DNA of 64,000 nucleotides from Steroidobacteraceae bacterium (lineage in GTDB: Bacteria > Pseudomonadota > Gammaproteobacteria > Steroidobacterales > Steroidobacteraceae): assembly GCA_025458865.1 (NCBI GenBank), contig JALORP010000015.1, positions 1 to 64,000 on the forward strand. The letters are read 5' to 3'. The translations under genes and the position numbers were made by a program. A model generated the notes under the pieces. That model did no database searches. It was not told where the DNA came from and worked only from the letters and a program-made list of their open reading frames with translations. Each line of letters begins with the position of its first letter. Positions within the stretch are counted from its first letter, which is position 1. Below, in pieces: positions 18,881 to 27,938 of this stretch.

Positions 18881-19881
18881 GCGTGCTGCTGGAAGGCCGG
18901 GACCTCGCGGTGCGTTATCGCGTGTCGGGCGGGCTGCTGCGGTCGCGCTGGCTTACGGCGGTGGACGGGGCGAGCCTGTCGCTCTCGTCGGGCGGGACCC
19001 TCGGCGTGGTCGGCGAGTCGGGCTGCGGCAAGAGCACGCTCGGTCGCGCGTTGATCGGCCTCGCACCGCTGGCGGCCGGGGAGTTGCGCTGGCAGGGCCA
19101 ACGCGTCGATGGTCTTTCGGCGCGCGGCTGGCGGCGCCTGCGGCGCGAGCTGCAGATCGTCTTCCAGGACCCACTCGGCAGCCTCGACCCGAGGATGACG
19201 GTGGGGCAGAGCGTCGCGGAACCACTGGCCGTGTTCGAGCCGTCGCTCTCGCGCGCGGCCCGGCGGACCCGCGTCGGCGAGACGCTCGAGCGCGTCGGCC
19301 TGCCGGCCGGCGCAGCCGACCGCTACCCGCATGAGTTCAGCGGCGGCCAGTGCCAGCGTATCGGCATCGCGCGCGCCGTGATCCTGAAGCCACGGCTCGT
19401 CGTCTGCGACGAGCCGGTGAGCGCGCTCGACGTGTCGGTCCAGGGGCAGGTGGTGAACCTGCTGCGCGAGCTGCGCGACGACCTGGGGCTCGCCTACCTC
19501 TTCATCAGCCACAACCTCGCGGTCGTGCGGCACCTGAGCACCGAGGTGGTGGTGATGTACCTCGGCCGGGTGATGGAGAGCGGCCCGCGCGATGCGATCT
19601 ACGGGCGCCCGCTTCATCCCTACACGCGCATGCTGCTCGACGCCGTGCCGGTGGCGGACCCGCAGATCGAGCGGCACCGGACGCGAACCCTTCCGTCCGG
19701 CGAGCTGCCTTCTCCGCTGTCTCCCCCGGACGGCTGCGTGTTCCGGACGCGCTGCCCGCTGGCCGAGGCGCGCTGCGCCGAGCGGCGACCGCTGCTGCAG
19801 GAGGCAGCCCCCGGTCATCGCATCGCTTGCCATCGCTGGCGGGAGTGGCCAACAGGATTGAATACGCCCCCGGATCGGTAG
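18877..19881 (+). CDS. ABC transporter ATP-binding protein (OppF type), GTG start
   Basis: Walker A GESGCGKST, signature FSGGQCQRIGIARAVI, Walker B LVVCDEPVSALDVSVQ. Confidence 0.95.
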   Translation: MSVLLEGRDLAVRYRVSGGLLRSRWLTAVDGASLSLSSGGTLGVVGESGCGKSTLGRALIGLAPLAAGELRWQGQRVDGLSARGWRRLRRELQIVFQDPLGSLDPRMTVGQSVAEPLAVFEPSLSRAARRTRVGETLERVGLPAGAADRYPHEFSGGQCQRIGIARAVILKPRLVVCDEPVSALDVSVQGQVVNLLRELRDDLGLAYLFISHNLAVVRHLSTEVVVMYLGRVMESGPRDAIYGRPLHPYTRMLLDAVPVADPQIERHRTRTLPSGELPSPLSPPDGCVFRTRCPLAEARCAERRPLLQEAAPGHRIACHRWREWPTGLNTPPDR

Positions 19882-19916
19882 AATACGCGGCCCTCGTCAT
19901 TTTCAGGGACCGTTCC

Positions 19917-20747
19917 ATGCACAGACTCGACGGCAAGGTCGCGCTGGTGACCGGCGCAGGACGCAGCGGCGGCCTCGGCGAGGCGATCTGCCTGAGGCTC
20001 GCCGCCGCCGGCGCGCGCATCGTGGTCACCGACCTCGGCGCAGGCCGGGCGATGATGGAAACCGGGCACATCGGGACGACCGGCGAGATGGAGGCAGTGG
20101 CGGGGCGCGTGCGCGCGGCCGGCAGCGAGGCCATTGCCGTGCCGCTCGACGTGTGCGACGAGGCACAGGCCGAGGCGGCCGTGCAGCGGGCCGTGGACGC
20201 CTTCGGGCGGCTCGACATCCTCGTCAACAACGCCGGCATCGGTTACCTGATCTCGCCGCTGGTGGAAACGCCCGCCGAGCGCTGGCGCACGGTGCTGGAG
20301 GTTAACCTGACGGGCGTCTTCCTCTGCACCAAGGTCGCCGCGCAGCAGATGATCCGCCAGGGGCAGGGCGGCCGCGTGGTCAACATCGCGAGCCAGGCCG
20401 CCAAGTCCGGTCATCGCCACATGGCCGCCTACACGGCCTCGAAGCACGGGATGGTGGGCCTCACGCGCAGCGCCGCGATGGAACTCGGACCGCACGGCAT
20501 CACGGTCAACGCGGTGTGCCCGAACCACGTGACGACGGGCCTCGGCGCTGTCCAGAACGAGTACTTCGCGAAGCTGAACAACCAGACGGTGCCGGAGTAC
20601 CTGGCCACGATGCGCGAGCGAATCCCGATGCGGCGCGTCGGGCTGCCGGCGGACACAGCCGGCGCCGTGGCCTTCCTGTGCTCTGACGAGGCGGCCTACA
20701 TCACCGGCGAGGCGATGAACGTCAGCGGCGGCGTGGAAATGCACTGA
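19917..20747 (+). CDS. SDR family NAD(P)-dependent oxidoreductase
   Basis: KVALVTGAGRSGGLGEAIC, ILVNNAGIGY, AYTASKHGMVGLTRSAAMELGPHGITVNAVCP. Confidence 0.95.
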   Translation: MHRLDGKVALVTGAGRSGGLGEAICLRLAAAGARIVVTDLGAGRAMMETGHIGTTGEMEAVAGRVRAAGSEAIAVPLDVCDEAQAEAAVQRAVDAFGRLDILVNNAGIGYLISPLVETPAERWRTVLEVNLTGVFLCTKVAAQQMIRQGQGGRVVNIASQAAKSGHRHMAAYTASKHGMVGLTRSAAMELGPHGITVNAVCPNHVTTGLGAVQNEYFAKLNNQTVPEYLATMRERIPMRRVGLPADTAGAVAFLCSDEAAYITGEAMNVSGGVEMH

Positions 20748-20900
20748 CGGCGGCCGCGCACACGCCGGCGCCTGAGAACGTTGCGGGAGCGCGACATTGG
20801 CTGTGTTTCCGAGCCGGCAGTGATAGATTCCGGCAGGTCGTGGGGCGGCCAGGGGACCGCTGCCACGGTTGCTTCGAAGCTTCAATCAGGGGGGGAGAAC

Positions 20901-23384
20901 ATGAAGCGTTTGAACAGGGTTGGATTGGCGGTGTCGGCGGTCTGCGCGGGTGCGCTCTCGTCGCCGGCCGGCGCGCAGGGCGCGCTGGAAGAGATCGTCG
21001 TGACCGCGCGCAAGACCGAGGAGACGCTCCAGGAAGCGCCGGTCGCGGTGACGGCTTTCACCGCCGAGCGTCTCGAGGAGCGCGGCATCGAGTCCGTGGC
21101 CGACGTAGCCCGCTTCACGCCGGGCCTCGTCTTCGACCAGAACTTCGGTCGCGCGACGGAGCGGCCGGTGATCCGTGGCCAGGGCAACGTGCTCGCCGGC
21201 GTGACCACCGGAGCCGAGGCGGGCGCTGCCTACTTCATCGACGGCATCTACTTCTCGGGTGATGTCCAGAGCCTCGACCTGTCCGACGTCCAGCGCGTCG
21301 AAGTGATCCGCGGCCCGCAGAGCGCGCTGTATGGGCGAAACACCTATTCGGGCGCGATCAATTTCGTCACGCGCGCCCCCCTGGATACCTTCGCAGCTTC
21401 GGCCCGTGCGAGCTACGACAGCGACGAGGTGGACGCCAGCCTTCGCCTCGAAGGCCCGATCGTCGACGGCCTGGCCGGTTCCATCTCGTTCCGCTACTAC
21501 GACTTCGAGGGCCAGCACCGCAACCAGGTCACCGGAAAGCTGGTCGGCGAGGAACGCACGGAGGCCGTGAACGCCGTGCTGGACTGGCAGCCGAACGACG
21601 ACTTCCGCCTGCGGGTTCGTGGCGGCTACACCGACGACGACGACGGCACCCGGCCGCTGTTCCTTCAGGATTCCTCCTTCAACAACTGTTACCCGGGCAC
21701 GCGCTCGCTGACTTCCTACGGGAACGCCACCAACGGCGTGCCGGCGAACGACTTCCAGTATTTCTGCGGCGCGATCCGCGCGCGGCCCGTCGCCCTCAAT
21801 GACGGGCCGACGGTCAACCCCGTTTACACGCCCGCCGTCCCCGCCAGCCTCGTGTTCGTCGCGCCCCCGGCGCAGATCGGCGGCACGGTCTATCGGCCGG
21901 AGGACGGCGTCGAGTTCTCGGGCGTGGCCCGGGAGCGGCGCTATGCCAGTGCGCTGGCGGACTGGGACGTTTTCGGCAGCGGCTACACGCTGTCGGTCGC
22001 GAGCGCGTTGCGCAACGAGAGCCGGTTCACCGGCGCCGACTCGACCCACAGCCCGGTCAACTACTGGTTCCCCGCAGCGTCTTTCGCGGCCGGATCAAAC
22101 GCGTTCCTCAACAGCTCGGACCGGACCAAGTTCGAGGACTGGTCGCTCGAGATGCGTTTCGCCTCGCCGGTGGATCGCTCAGTCCGCTGGATGGTCGGCG
22201 CGTTCCACTATGAACTCGACCAGAAGCAGTACACGGTCAACTTCGTCAACCCGAACGGGCAGTCCATCCCCGTGGAGATCGGCGACACGCTGAATACGGC
22301 CGTGTTCGGCCTGGTCGAGTGGCAGTTCGCCGAGAAGTGGTCCATCACGGCCGAGGGCCGCTACGCGGAAGAGACCAAGAAGCTCGTCCAGCGGGCCGCG
22401 GGCACCGTGAATCCGGGCGCAGTGAACTACCGGGACGAGGGCCAGTTCGACAAGTTCACGCCAAGGGTCACCCTCGACTGGAAGGCGACGGACGACCTGA
22501 GCCTCTACGCCATCTACGCCGAGGGCAACAAGCCGGGCGGCTTGAACGGCTCGAACGGCCTCGCCAACGGCTTCCCCACCTGGGACGAGGAGACCTCGAC
22601 GAACTACGAACTCGGCCTCAAGGCGGCCTGGCTGGACGGGCGCCTGGTCACGAATGTCGCCACCTATTTCATCGATGCGAAGGACGTGCAGCTGACGACG
22701 GCTGTGCCGCCGGCGCCGGGCACGACGGCCAGCTCGATCTCGGTGGTCACCAACCAGGGTGCCGCAGAGATCTTCGGCGTGGAGTTCGAAGCGACCTGGC
22801 GGCCGATCGATCCGCTCACCCTGAGCCTGACCTACGCGCTGGCCGACTCGGAGTTCACGGAGGGCTGCGACGATTTCCAGTGGGTGCTCACCTCGGGTGG
22901 CGGCCTGTTCAACCCCGCCAACCCCACAGCCAACAACCTGAACGGTCAGGGCAACTGCTCCATAGAGGGCAACCAGCTGCCGCTGTCGGCGAAGAACCAG
23001 GGGTCGCTCGCGATCGACTGGCGCCAGCCCTTCGCCAACGGCCTCGAGTGGTACGTCAACGCCGACGTGAGCTACACGGACAAGCGCTACGTGCAGGTCC
23101 ACAACCTTGCCTACGTGCCGGAAGCGACGCTGGTCGGGGCCCGCCTCGGCATCTCGGGCGAGCGCTGGTCGGCGGGACTCTACGGCCGGAACCTCACCGA
23201 CGAGGACGCGCCGCTGGTGGCGACCCGGTGGTTCACGCTGCCCTACGGCTTCGGCTACGGGGCCCAGGTGCCGGTGGCGCAGCGCATTCCGGGTGCGGAT
23301 TACGGCGCGCCGCGCGGATTCTTCGGCACGCTGCGCCGCGAGCGCCAGGTGGGCGTGGAGTTCACCTATCGCTACGGCAACTGA
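20901..23384 (+). CDS. TonB-dependent outer-membrane receptor
   Basis: Signal peptide, TonB box EEIVVTARKTEETLQEAPVAVTAF, plug domain VEVIRGPQSALYGRNTYSGAINFVTR, C-terminal beta-barrel strand ending in an aromatic-rich VGVEFTYRYGN. Confidence 0.95.
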   Translation: MKRLNRVGLAVSAVCAGALSSPAGAQGALEEIVVTARKTEETLQEAPVAVTAFTAERLEERGIESVADVARFTPGLVFDQNFGRATERPVIRGQGNVLAGVTTGAEAGAAYFIDGIYFSGDVQSLDLSDVQRVEVIRGPQSALYGRNTYSGAINFVTRAPLDTFAASARASYDSDEVDASLRLEGPIVDGLAGSISFRYYDFEGQHRNQVTGKLVGEERTEAVNAVLDWQPNDDFRLRVRGGYTDDDDGTRPLFLQDSSFNNCYPGTRSLTSYGNATNGVPANDFQYFCGAIRARPVALNDGPTVNPVYTPAVPASLVFVAPPAQIGGTVYRPEDGVEFSGVARERRYASALADWDVFGSGYTLSVASALRNESRFTGADSTHSPVNYWFPAASFAAGSNAFLNSSDRTKFEDWSLEMRFASPVDRSVRWMVGAFHYELDQKQYTVNFVNPNGQSIPVEIGDTLNTAVFGLVEWQFAEKWSITAEGRYAEETKKLVQRAAGTVNPGAVNYRDEGQFDKFTPRVTLDWKATDDLSLYAIYAEGNKPGGLNGSNGLANGFPTWDEETSTNYELGLKAAWLDGRLVTNVATYFIDAKDVQLTTAVPPAPGTTASSISVVTNQGAAEIFGVEFEATWRPIDPLTLSLTYALADSEFTEGCDDFQWVLTSGGGLFNPANPTANNLNGQGNCSIEGNQLPLSAKNQGSLAIDWRQPFANGLEWYVNADVSYTDKRYVQVHNLAYVPEATLVGARLGISGERWSAGLYGRNLTDEDAPLVATRWFTLPYGFGYGAQVPVAQRIPGADYGAPRGFFGTLRRERQVGVEFTYRYGN

Positions 23385-23388
23385 CCGG

Positions 23389-23425
23389 GCCGGGGGGAAC
23401 GGGGGTCCTCCCCGTTCCCCCCGGC
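23389..23425 (+). terminator. Very strong hairpin directly after the TonB receptor stop: GCCGGGGGGAACGGGG-GTCCT-CCCCGTTCCCCCCGGC
   Basis: Perfect 16-bp stem, 5-nt loop; lacks a U tract. Confidence 0.65.
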
Positions 23426-23489
23426 AGCCCGCCCGGGACGATGCGAGGGTGATCCGCCTGAACGTCGGCCCGTCCCTGGCCCGCCCTGT

Positions 23490-24377
23490 TCAGCGTTCCT
23501 CGATCAGTTCGATGTACTCGCCGGCGGCTCCGCGCATGAGCGCCGTTCGCCGGCCATCGTAGGGAGCCGCCTCGATCCTTCGGGGCTGCGCGAGGAACTC
23601 GAGCTCGAGCGCATCGAGGCTCTTGACCGAGAAGCTGACCATGCTCATGCCGGGCGGCAGCTCGCCCGGCCGCTGCGGACGTGGCGTCGCGGCGGACGGG
23701 TACTCGTCGAGCTCGATCAGGAAGTTCTCCGGGAACTGCACGATCGCGAGCCTGAAGTCATGCCCGACCGGAAGGTCCCAGGCCTTGGCCAGCACGGAGA
23801 TCTTCGAGTCCATCGCCGCGGTCACCGGCATCGCAAGCCTGTCCGCGTAAAAGCGGCGCATGGCCTCCATGTCGGGCCCGCCGAGCACCACGATGAAGGT
23901 GCGGTCCACGAAGCTCTGCGCGCTGCCGAGGTTGAACAGCGACTTTCCCGCGGGGATGCGGGTGAGGTACACGAGTTCATCGGCTGGCCCGAGGGCCTGC
24001 ATGGCGATGATCTCGGGGTTCATCGAGAGGCCTTTCGGCTCGCCTATGATGCGAAACGGCGAGTCCTTCAGCCGCTCGTGGACGGCGTGGGTGTCCTCGA
24101 CCAGGATCTCGTTCGAGTTCCAGCCGTGGGTGCGCATCGCCGCGAAGCCCTCCACCGCATCCTGGCGGATCAGGCGCAGGTATGCCGGGGCGCCGCTCTC
24201 GGGCTGCATCAGCAGGAAGTCCCGCCCGGCGAGCGCGGGGGTTCCCCAGCTCTCGGCGAGCCCGGCGGCGAGGCGGCCGCGCCCGACCACGCGGTAGCCG
24301 AGATAGTCCGCATAGGCTCGCTCGACCGGGGCGAGGTCGGGAACGGTCATGGTGACCGCGATGATGGCCGTGAGCAT
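23490..24377 (-). CDS. VOC (glyoxalase/dioxygenase-like) family protein with two VOC-like halves
   Basis: 295 aa; IIAVTMTVPDLAPVERAYADYLGYRVVGRG and later FIVVLGGPDMEAMRRFYADRLAMPV...FSVKSLDALELEF. Confidence 0.75.
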   Translation of the reverse strand: MLTAIIAVTMTVPDLAPVERAYADYLGYRVVGRGRLAAGLAESWGTPALAGRDFLLMQPESGAPAYLRLIRQDAVEGFAAMRTHGWNSNEILVEDTHAVHERLKDSPFRIIGEPKGLSMNPEIIAMQALGPADELVYLTRIPAGKSLFNLGSAQSFVDRTFIVVLGGPDMEAMRRFYADRLAMPVTAAMDSKISVLAKAWDLPVGHDFRLAIVQFPENFLIELDEYPSAATPRPQRPGELPPGMSMVSFSVKSLDALELEFLAQPRRIEAAPYDGRRTALMRGAAGEYIELIEER

Positions 24378-24493
24378 TCACCGTACTCCGGGCGCGCGAC
24401 ACACCCTGTGATATCTTCCGGCGCGCGAAACATGGTAGCCGCCACGCCTTGTCCGGGCCAACGCTTCAGACGACAGGGTAGGAGGTAACGCGC

Positions 24494-26485
24494 ATGAACG
24501 CTTCACAGGGAGACTCGTCTTTCCCGCGGCTGTTCGAACCGATCACGCTCGCCGGAAAGCGCCTGAAGAACCGGGTCACCCACGCCTCGATGACCACCCG
24601 CATGGGGCGCGAGCAGCGGCTCACGGAGAGGCAGCTCGACTACTATCGAAACCGCGCGCGCGGCGGCTGTTCGCTCATCGTCACCGAGCCGCTCACGGCC
24701 TGGCGGCGGCAGCAGGCGCCGCACAAGCTCAGGGTGCGGGGCGGCGATGCCTTCGCCGACCTGCAGCGTTTCGCGGACGCGGTCGAGTCCGAGGACTGTC
24801 GCCTGCTTGGCCAGATCCAGGATCCCGGCCGCGGGCGGCACGAGCGCGGCCGAAACCCGCTCGCCTGGGGCGCGTCCTCGCTGCCGGACGACCTGAGCTG
24901 GACGGTCCCGCACGTCCTGTCGGTGGAGGAGATCCGCGAGATGATCGCGGACTTCGCGGAGTCGGCCGCGACGCTCAAGCGCGCCGGGTTCTCGGGCGTC
25001 GAGATCTCGGCGGGTCACGGCCACCTGTTCCACCAGTTCATGTCGCCCTGGTCCAACCGCCGCGACGACGAGTACGGCGGTGCGCTGGAGAATCGGCTGC
25101 GTCTCACACGGGAGCTCATCGCCGCGATCCGGCAGTCCTGCGGTGCCGACTTCATCGTCGGCCTGAAGCTGCCCGGTGACGACGGCGTGAATGGCGGCAT
25201 TGGGCCGGTCGAGGCGGCCGAGATCGCGCCCCGCCTGTGCGCACCCGGCGCGGTGGAGTACGTCTGCTTCACCTGGGGCGCGCACGCCCGCTCTCTCGAC
25301 ATGCACATCCCCGACGCGCATTGGCCGCGTGCGCCGTTCCTCGACATCGTTCGCGCGCTCAAGGCCACCATCCCAGGCGTGCCCGTGATGGCGGTCGGCC
25401 TGATCACCGACCCGGCCGAGGCCGAGGGGATCATTACGCGAGGCGATGCCGAACTCGTGGCGCTGGGGCGGCCGCTCGTGACGGATCCCGCGTGGCCGCT
25501 CAAGGCCCGTGCCGGTCGCGGCGACATCCGCTACTGCGTCGCCTGCAACAGCTGCTGGGGACGGATCACGGAACACGCGACGCTGGCCTGCGACAACAAC
25601 CCGCGCGTCGCGGAGGCCGACGAGACCGACTACTGGCCGGTGAAGGCAGCCCGGGGCCGGCGAGTGGTGGTGGTGGGTGCGGGCATCGCCGGGCTCGAAG
25701 CCGCCTGGGTCGCCGCGGCGAGGGGGCACGAGGTGACGGTGATCGGCGCCGGTGCCGAGGCGGGCGGCAAGACGCGGCTGCACGCCCGCCTGCCGGGCGG
25801 CGAGAATCTCTCCAGCATCTACGACTACCAGCTGCTGGCAGCCAGGCGGGCCGGCCTGCGCCTCGAGCTGGGCCTTCGCGCCACCGCGGGAGACGTCCTC
25901 GCGCTCGAGCCGGAGGCCGTGGTGCTCGCGACGGGTTCGACCATGGGCTGGCCGCGCATGCTGCCCGCGGAGTGGCGCGCGGACGGCACGATCCCGGACC
26001 TCAGGACGCTGATGCCCGACCTCGTGGACCTCACCGAGCCGCAGGGCGGCACCGCGGTGCTGTTCGACATGGACCACGGGGAGGGCACCTACGCTTCGGC
26101 GCAGGTGCTGAAGCGCCTGTTCGACCGGGTGGTGATCCTCACGCCGCGGGACCGCATCGCAGAGGACACGCCGCTCGTCACGCGGCTCGGGATCCTGCGG
26201 CGAATGACGACGCTCGGCATCGAGCTGTGGCCCCTCATGGAGCCGTCGCCGCACTCGCGGCTGGAGGACGGCGTCTTGCTGGCGAGGAACGTCTACACCG
26301 GGGCGGAAACGGAGATCGGCGACGTCGCCATCTTCACCTACTCGACGGCGCGCGTCGCCGACGATGCGCTCGCCGCGCCGCTGCGCGCGGCGGGCGTTGA
26401 ACTGCGGCTCGTAGGGGATTGCTATGCGCCGCGCACGGTCATGGCCGCGACCTCGGAAGGCCACGCCGCGGGGCTCGCGCTGTGA
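24494..26485 (+). CDS. NADH:flavin oxidoreductase/2,4-dienoyl-CoA reductase-like (OYE barrel + FeS + FAD/NAD domain)
   Basis: FEPITLAGKRLKNRVTHASMTTRMG; GVEISAGHGHLFHQFMSPWSNRRDDEYGG; YCVACNSCWGRI...LACDNNP; VVVVGAGIAGLEAAWVAAARGHEV. Confidence 0.93.
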   Translation: MNASQGDSSFPRLFEPITLAGKRLKNRVTHASMTTRMGREQRLTERQLDYYRNRARGGCSLIVTEPLTAWRRQQAPHKLRVRGGDAFADLQRFADAVESEDCRLLGQIQDPGRGRHERGRNPLAWGASSLPDDLSWTVPHVLSVEEIREMIADFAESAATLKRAGFSGVEISAGHGHLFHQFMSPWSNRRDDEYGGALENRLRLTRELIAAIRQSCGADFIVGLKLPGDDGVNGGIGPVEAAEIAPRLCAPGAVEYVCFTWGAHARSLDMHIPDAHWPRAPFLDIVRALKATIPGVPVMAVGLITDPAEAEGIITRGDAELVALGRPLVTDPAWPLKARAGRGDIRYCVACNSCWGRITEHATLACDNNPRVAEADETDYWPVKAARGRRVVVVGAGIAGLEAAWVAAARGHEVTVIGAGAEAGGKTRLHARLPGGENLSSIYDYQLLAARRAGLRLELGLRATAGDVLALEPEAVVLATGSTMGWPRMLPAEWRADGTIPDLRTLMPDLVDLTEPQGGTAVLFDMDHGEGTYASAQVLKRLFDRVVILTPRDRIAEDTPLVTRLGILRRMTTLGIELWPLMEPSPHSRLEDGVLLARNVYTGAETEIGDVAIFTYSTARVADDALAAPLRAAGVELRLVGDCYAPRTVMAATSEGHAAGLAL

Positions 26486-26712
26486 TGCGCCGTACGTCCC
26501 CGAGGTACCGGCCAGCTACAGCTCGCCCGCGCCGCGGCACCTCGTCGAGGGGCAACCGGGCGACTGTTCCGCCTGGGCGGAGAACGTCCGCGGCGACTAT
26601 CTGTCGCGCTGGCTCGGGCTGAAGCAGGGGCGCACCCAAGGCAGCGTTGCTCGCTGGACTGTCGCGGTTTCCTCGCTTGCGCGGGGGCAGGTGCTCCACT
26701 ACTCTCGGCCGT

Positions 26713-26720
26713 TGTATACA
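26713..26720. promoter_or_regulatory. TGTATACA palindrome at the 5' end of the His-rich permease gene; candidate operator
   Basis: Exact 8-bp palindrome 11 bp before the likely ATG at 26732. Confidence 0.45.
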
Positions 26721-26731
26721 TGCGAGGGATC

Positions 26732-27610
26732 ATGGCCGCCGACGTCACGCTGCTCGTGCTGACCGCCGCCTCGATCGGCTTCCTGCACACCGTGCTCGGC
26801 CCTGACCATTACCTGCCGTTCGTCGCCCTGGCCAAGGCGCGCGCGTGGTCGGCCCGCCGCACGGCGTGTATCACCGGGCTTTGCAGCGGCGCCCACGTGA
26901 TGAGCTCCGTCCTGATCGGCGCGATCGGCATCGCGGCCGGCGCCGCGCTCGAGCGCGTCCTGCACATCGAGGATTTCCGCGGCCACGTCGCGCCGTGGCT
27001 GTTGCTTGGGTTCGGGCTCGCCTACGCAGCCTGGGGCATCCGGCGGGCGCTGCGCGGCGAGTCGCACAGCCACGAGCACTTCCACGCCGATGGTACGCGC
27101 CACAGCCACGACCACGACCACCGGCTAGCGCCGCACCTGCATCCGCACACCGTTGAAAGGCCCCTGCGGCGACCGACCCCGGATCAGTCCGCCTTCACCA
27201 TCGAGCGCATCGCACCGGCCGCCTCGAAGCCCCTCCCGTCGATCACGCCCTGGGCGCTGTTCATCGTGTTCGCCTTCGGGCCCTGCGAGTCGCTGATCCC
27301 GCTGCTCATGTATCCGGCCGCCGAGGCCAACTGGCTGGCCGTGGCCGCCGTCTGTGTCGCGTTCGGCCTGGCGACGCTCGCCACCATGCTTGCCATCGTC
27401 CTGTTGCTGCGCCGCGGGCTCGAGGCCTTCGACTGGAGCGGTCTCGAGCGCTGGACGCACGCCATCGCCGGCGGCGCCATCGCGATCTGCGCCGCCGCGA
27501 TCCTCGCGCTCGGCCACACGCACGCCCACGCGGCCGACGCGGAGCACGGCCACGATCACGGCCACGAGCACAGTCACTCGCATGACGGCGCCAAGGAACA
27601 CACGCACTGA
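26732..27610 (+). CDS. Histidine-rich integral membrane protein, NicO/UreH-like metal permease family (tentative)
   Basis: Multiple hydrophobic segments, GFLHTVLGPDHYLPFVALAK motif, His-rich loop SHSHEHFHADGTRHSHDHDHRLAPHLHPH and His-rich C-terminus GHDHGHEHSHSHDGAKEHTH. Confidence 0.75.
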   Translation: MAADVTLLVLTAASIGFLHTVLGPDHYLPFVALAKARAWSARRTACITGLCSGAHVMSSVLIGAIGIAAGAALERVLHIEDFRGHVAPWLLLGFGLAYAAWGIRRALRGESHSHEHFHADGTRHSHDHDHRLAPHLHPHTVERPLRRPTPDQSAFTIERIAPAASKPLPSITPWALFIVFAFGPCESLIPLLMYPAAEANWLAVAAVCVAFGLATLATMLAIVLLLRRGLEAFDWSGLERWTHAIAGGAIAICAAAILALGHTHAHAADAEHGHDHGHEHSHSHDGAKEHTH

Positions 27611-27655
27611 CGCCCCGCGCCGTTTCGCATCCAATCTCCGGGGGAGGGAGGGACG

Positions 27656-27910
27656 ATGAAGCTGATCAGGCACAAGCGCAGCCGCGAGGCGGAGCGCTGG
27701 CTCAAGCAGGAGATACGCGAACAGAAGACCCGCTATCGCAAGATCGTCGCGGAGCAGGATGCGCTCGCGCCGCAGCGCGAGAAGTGGATCGCTGCGTTCC
27801 TGGAGCGCATCCAGACGCGCGGCTTCAATGTCCACGCGGACATGCTGCGCAAGATCCCCGTCGAGGAGATTCCGCAGAAGCCCAGGCGCAGGTTCAAGGT
27901 CGTGTTCTGA
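27656..27910 (+). CDS. Small basic hypothetical protein (84 aa)
   Basis: ORF with plausible RBS (gggagggagg) between the permease and cupin genes; charged coiled-coil-like sequence. Confidence 0.7.
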   Translation: MKLIRHKRSREAERWLKQEIREQKTRYRKIVAEQDALAPQREKWIAAFLERIQTRGFNVHADMLRKIPVEEIPQKPRRRFKVVF

Positions 27911-27938
27911 CACGCGCCTCGACACCGGAGGATTGAAC

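Noticed and set aside
26486-26719. Coding-like stretch CDAPYVPEVPASYSSPAPRHLVEGQPGDCSAWAENVRGDYLSRWLGL within ORF 26424..26762
   Set aside because: Looked like a possible gene remnant, but it has no start of its own, no recognised family, and overlaps the OYE-like gene end; too weak to call.
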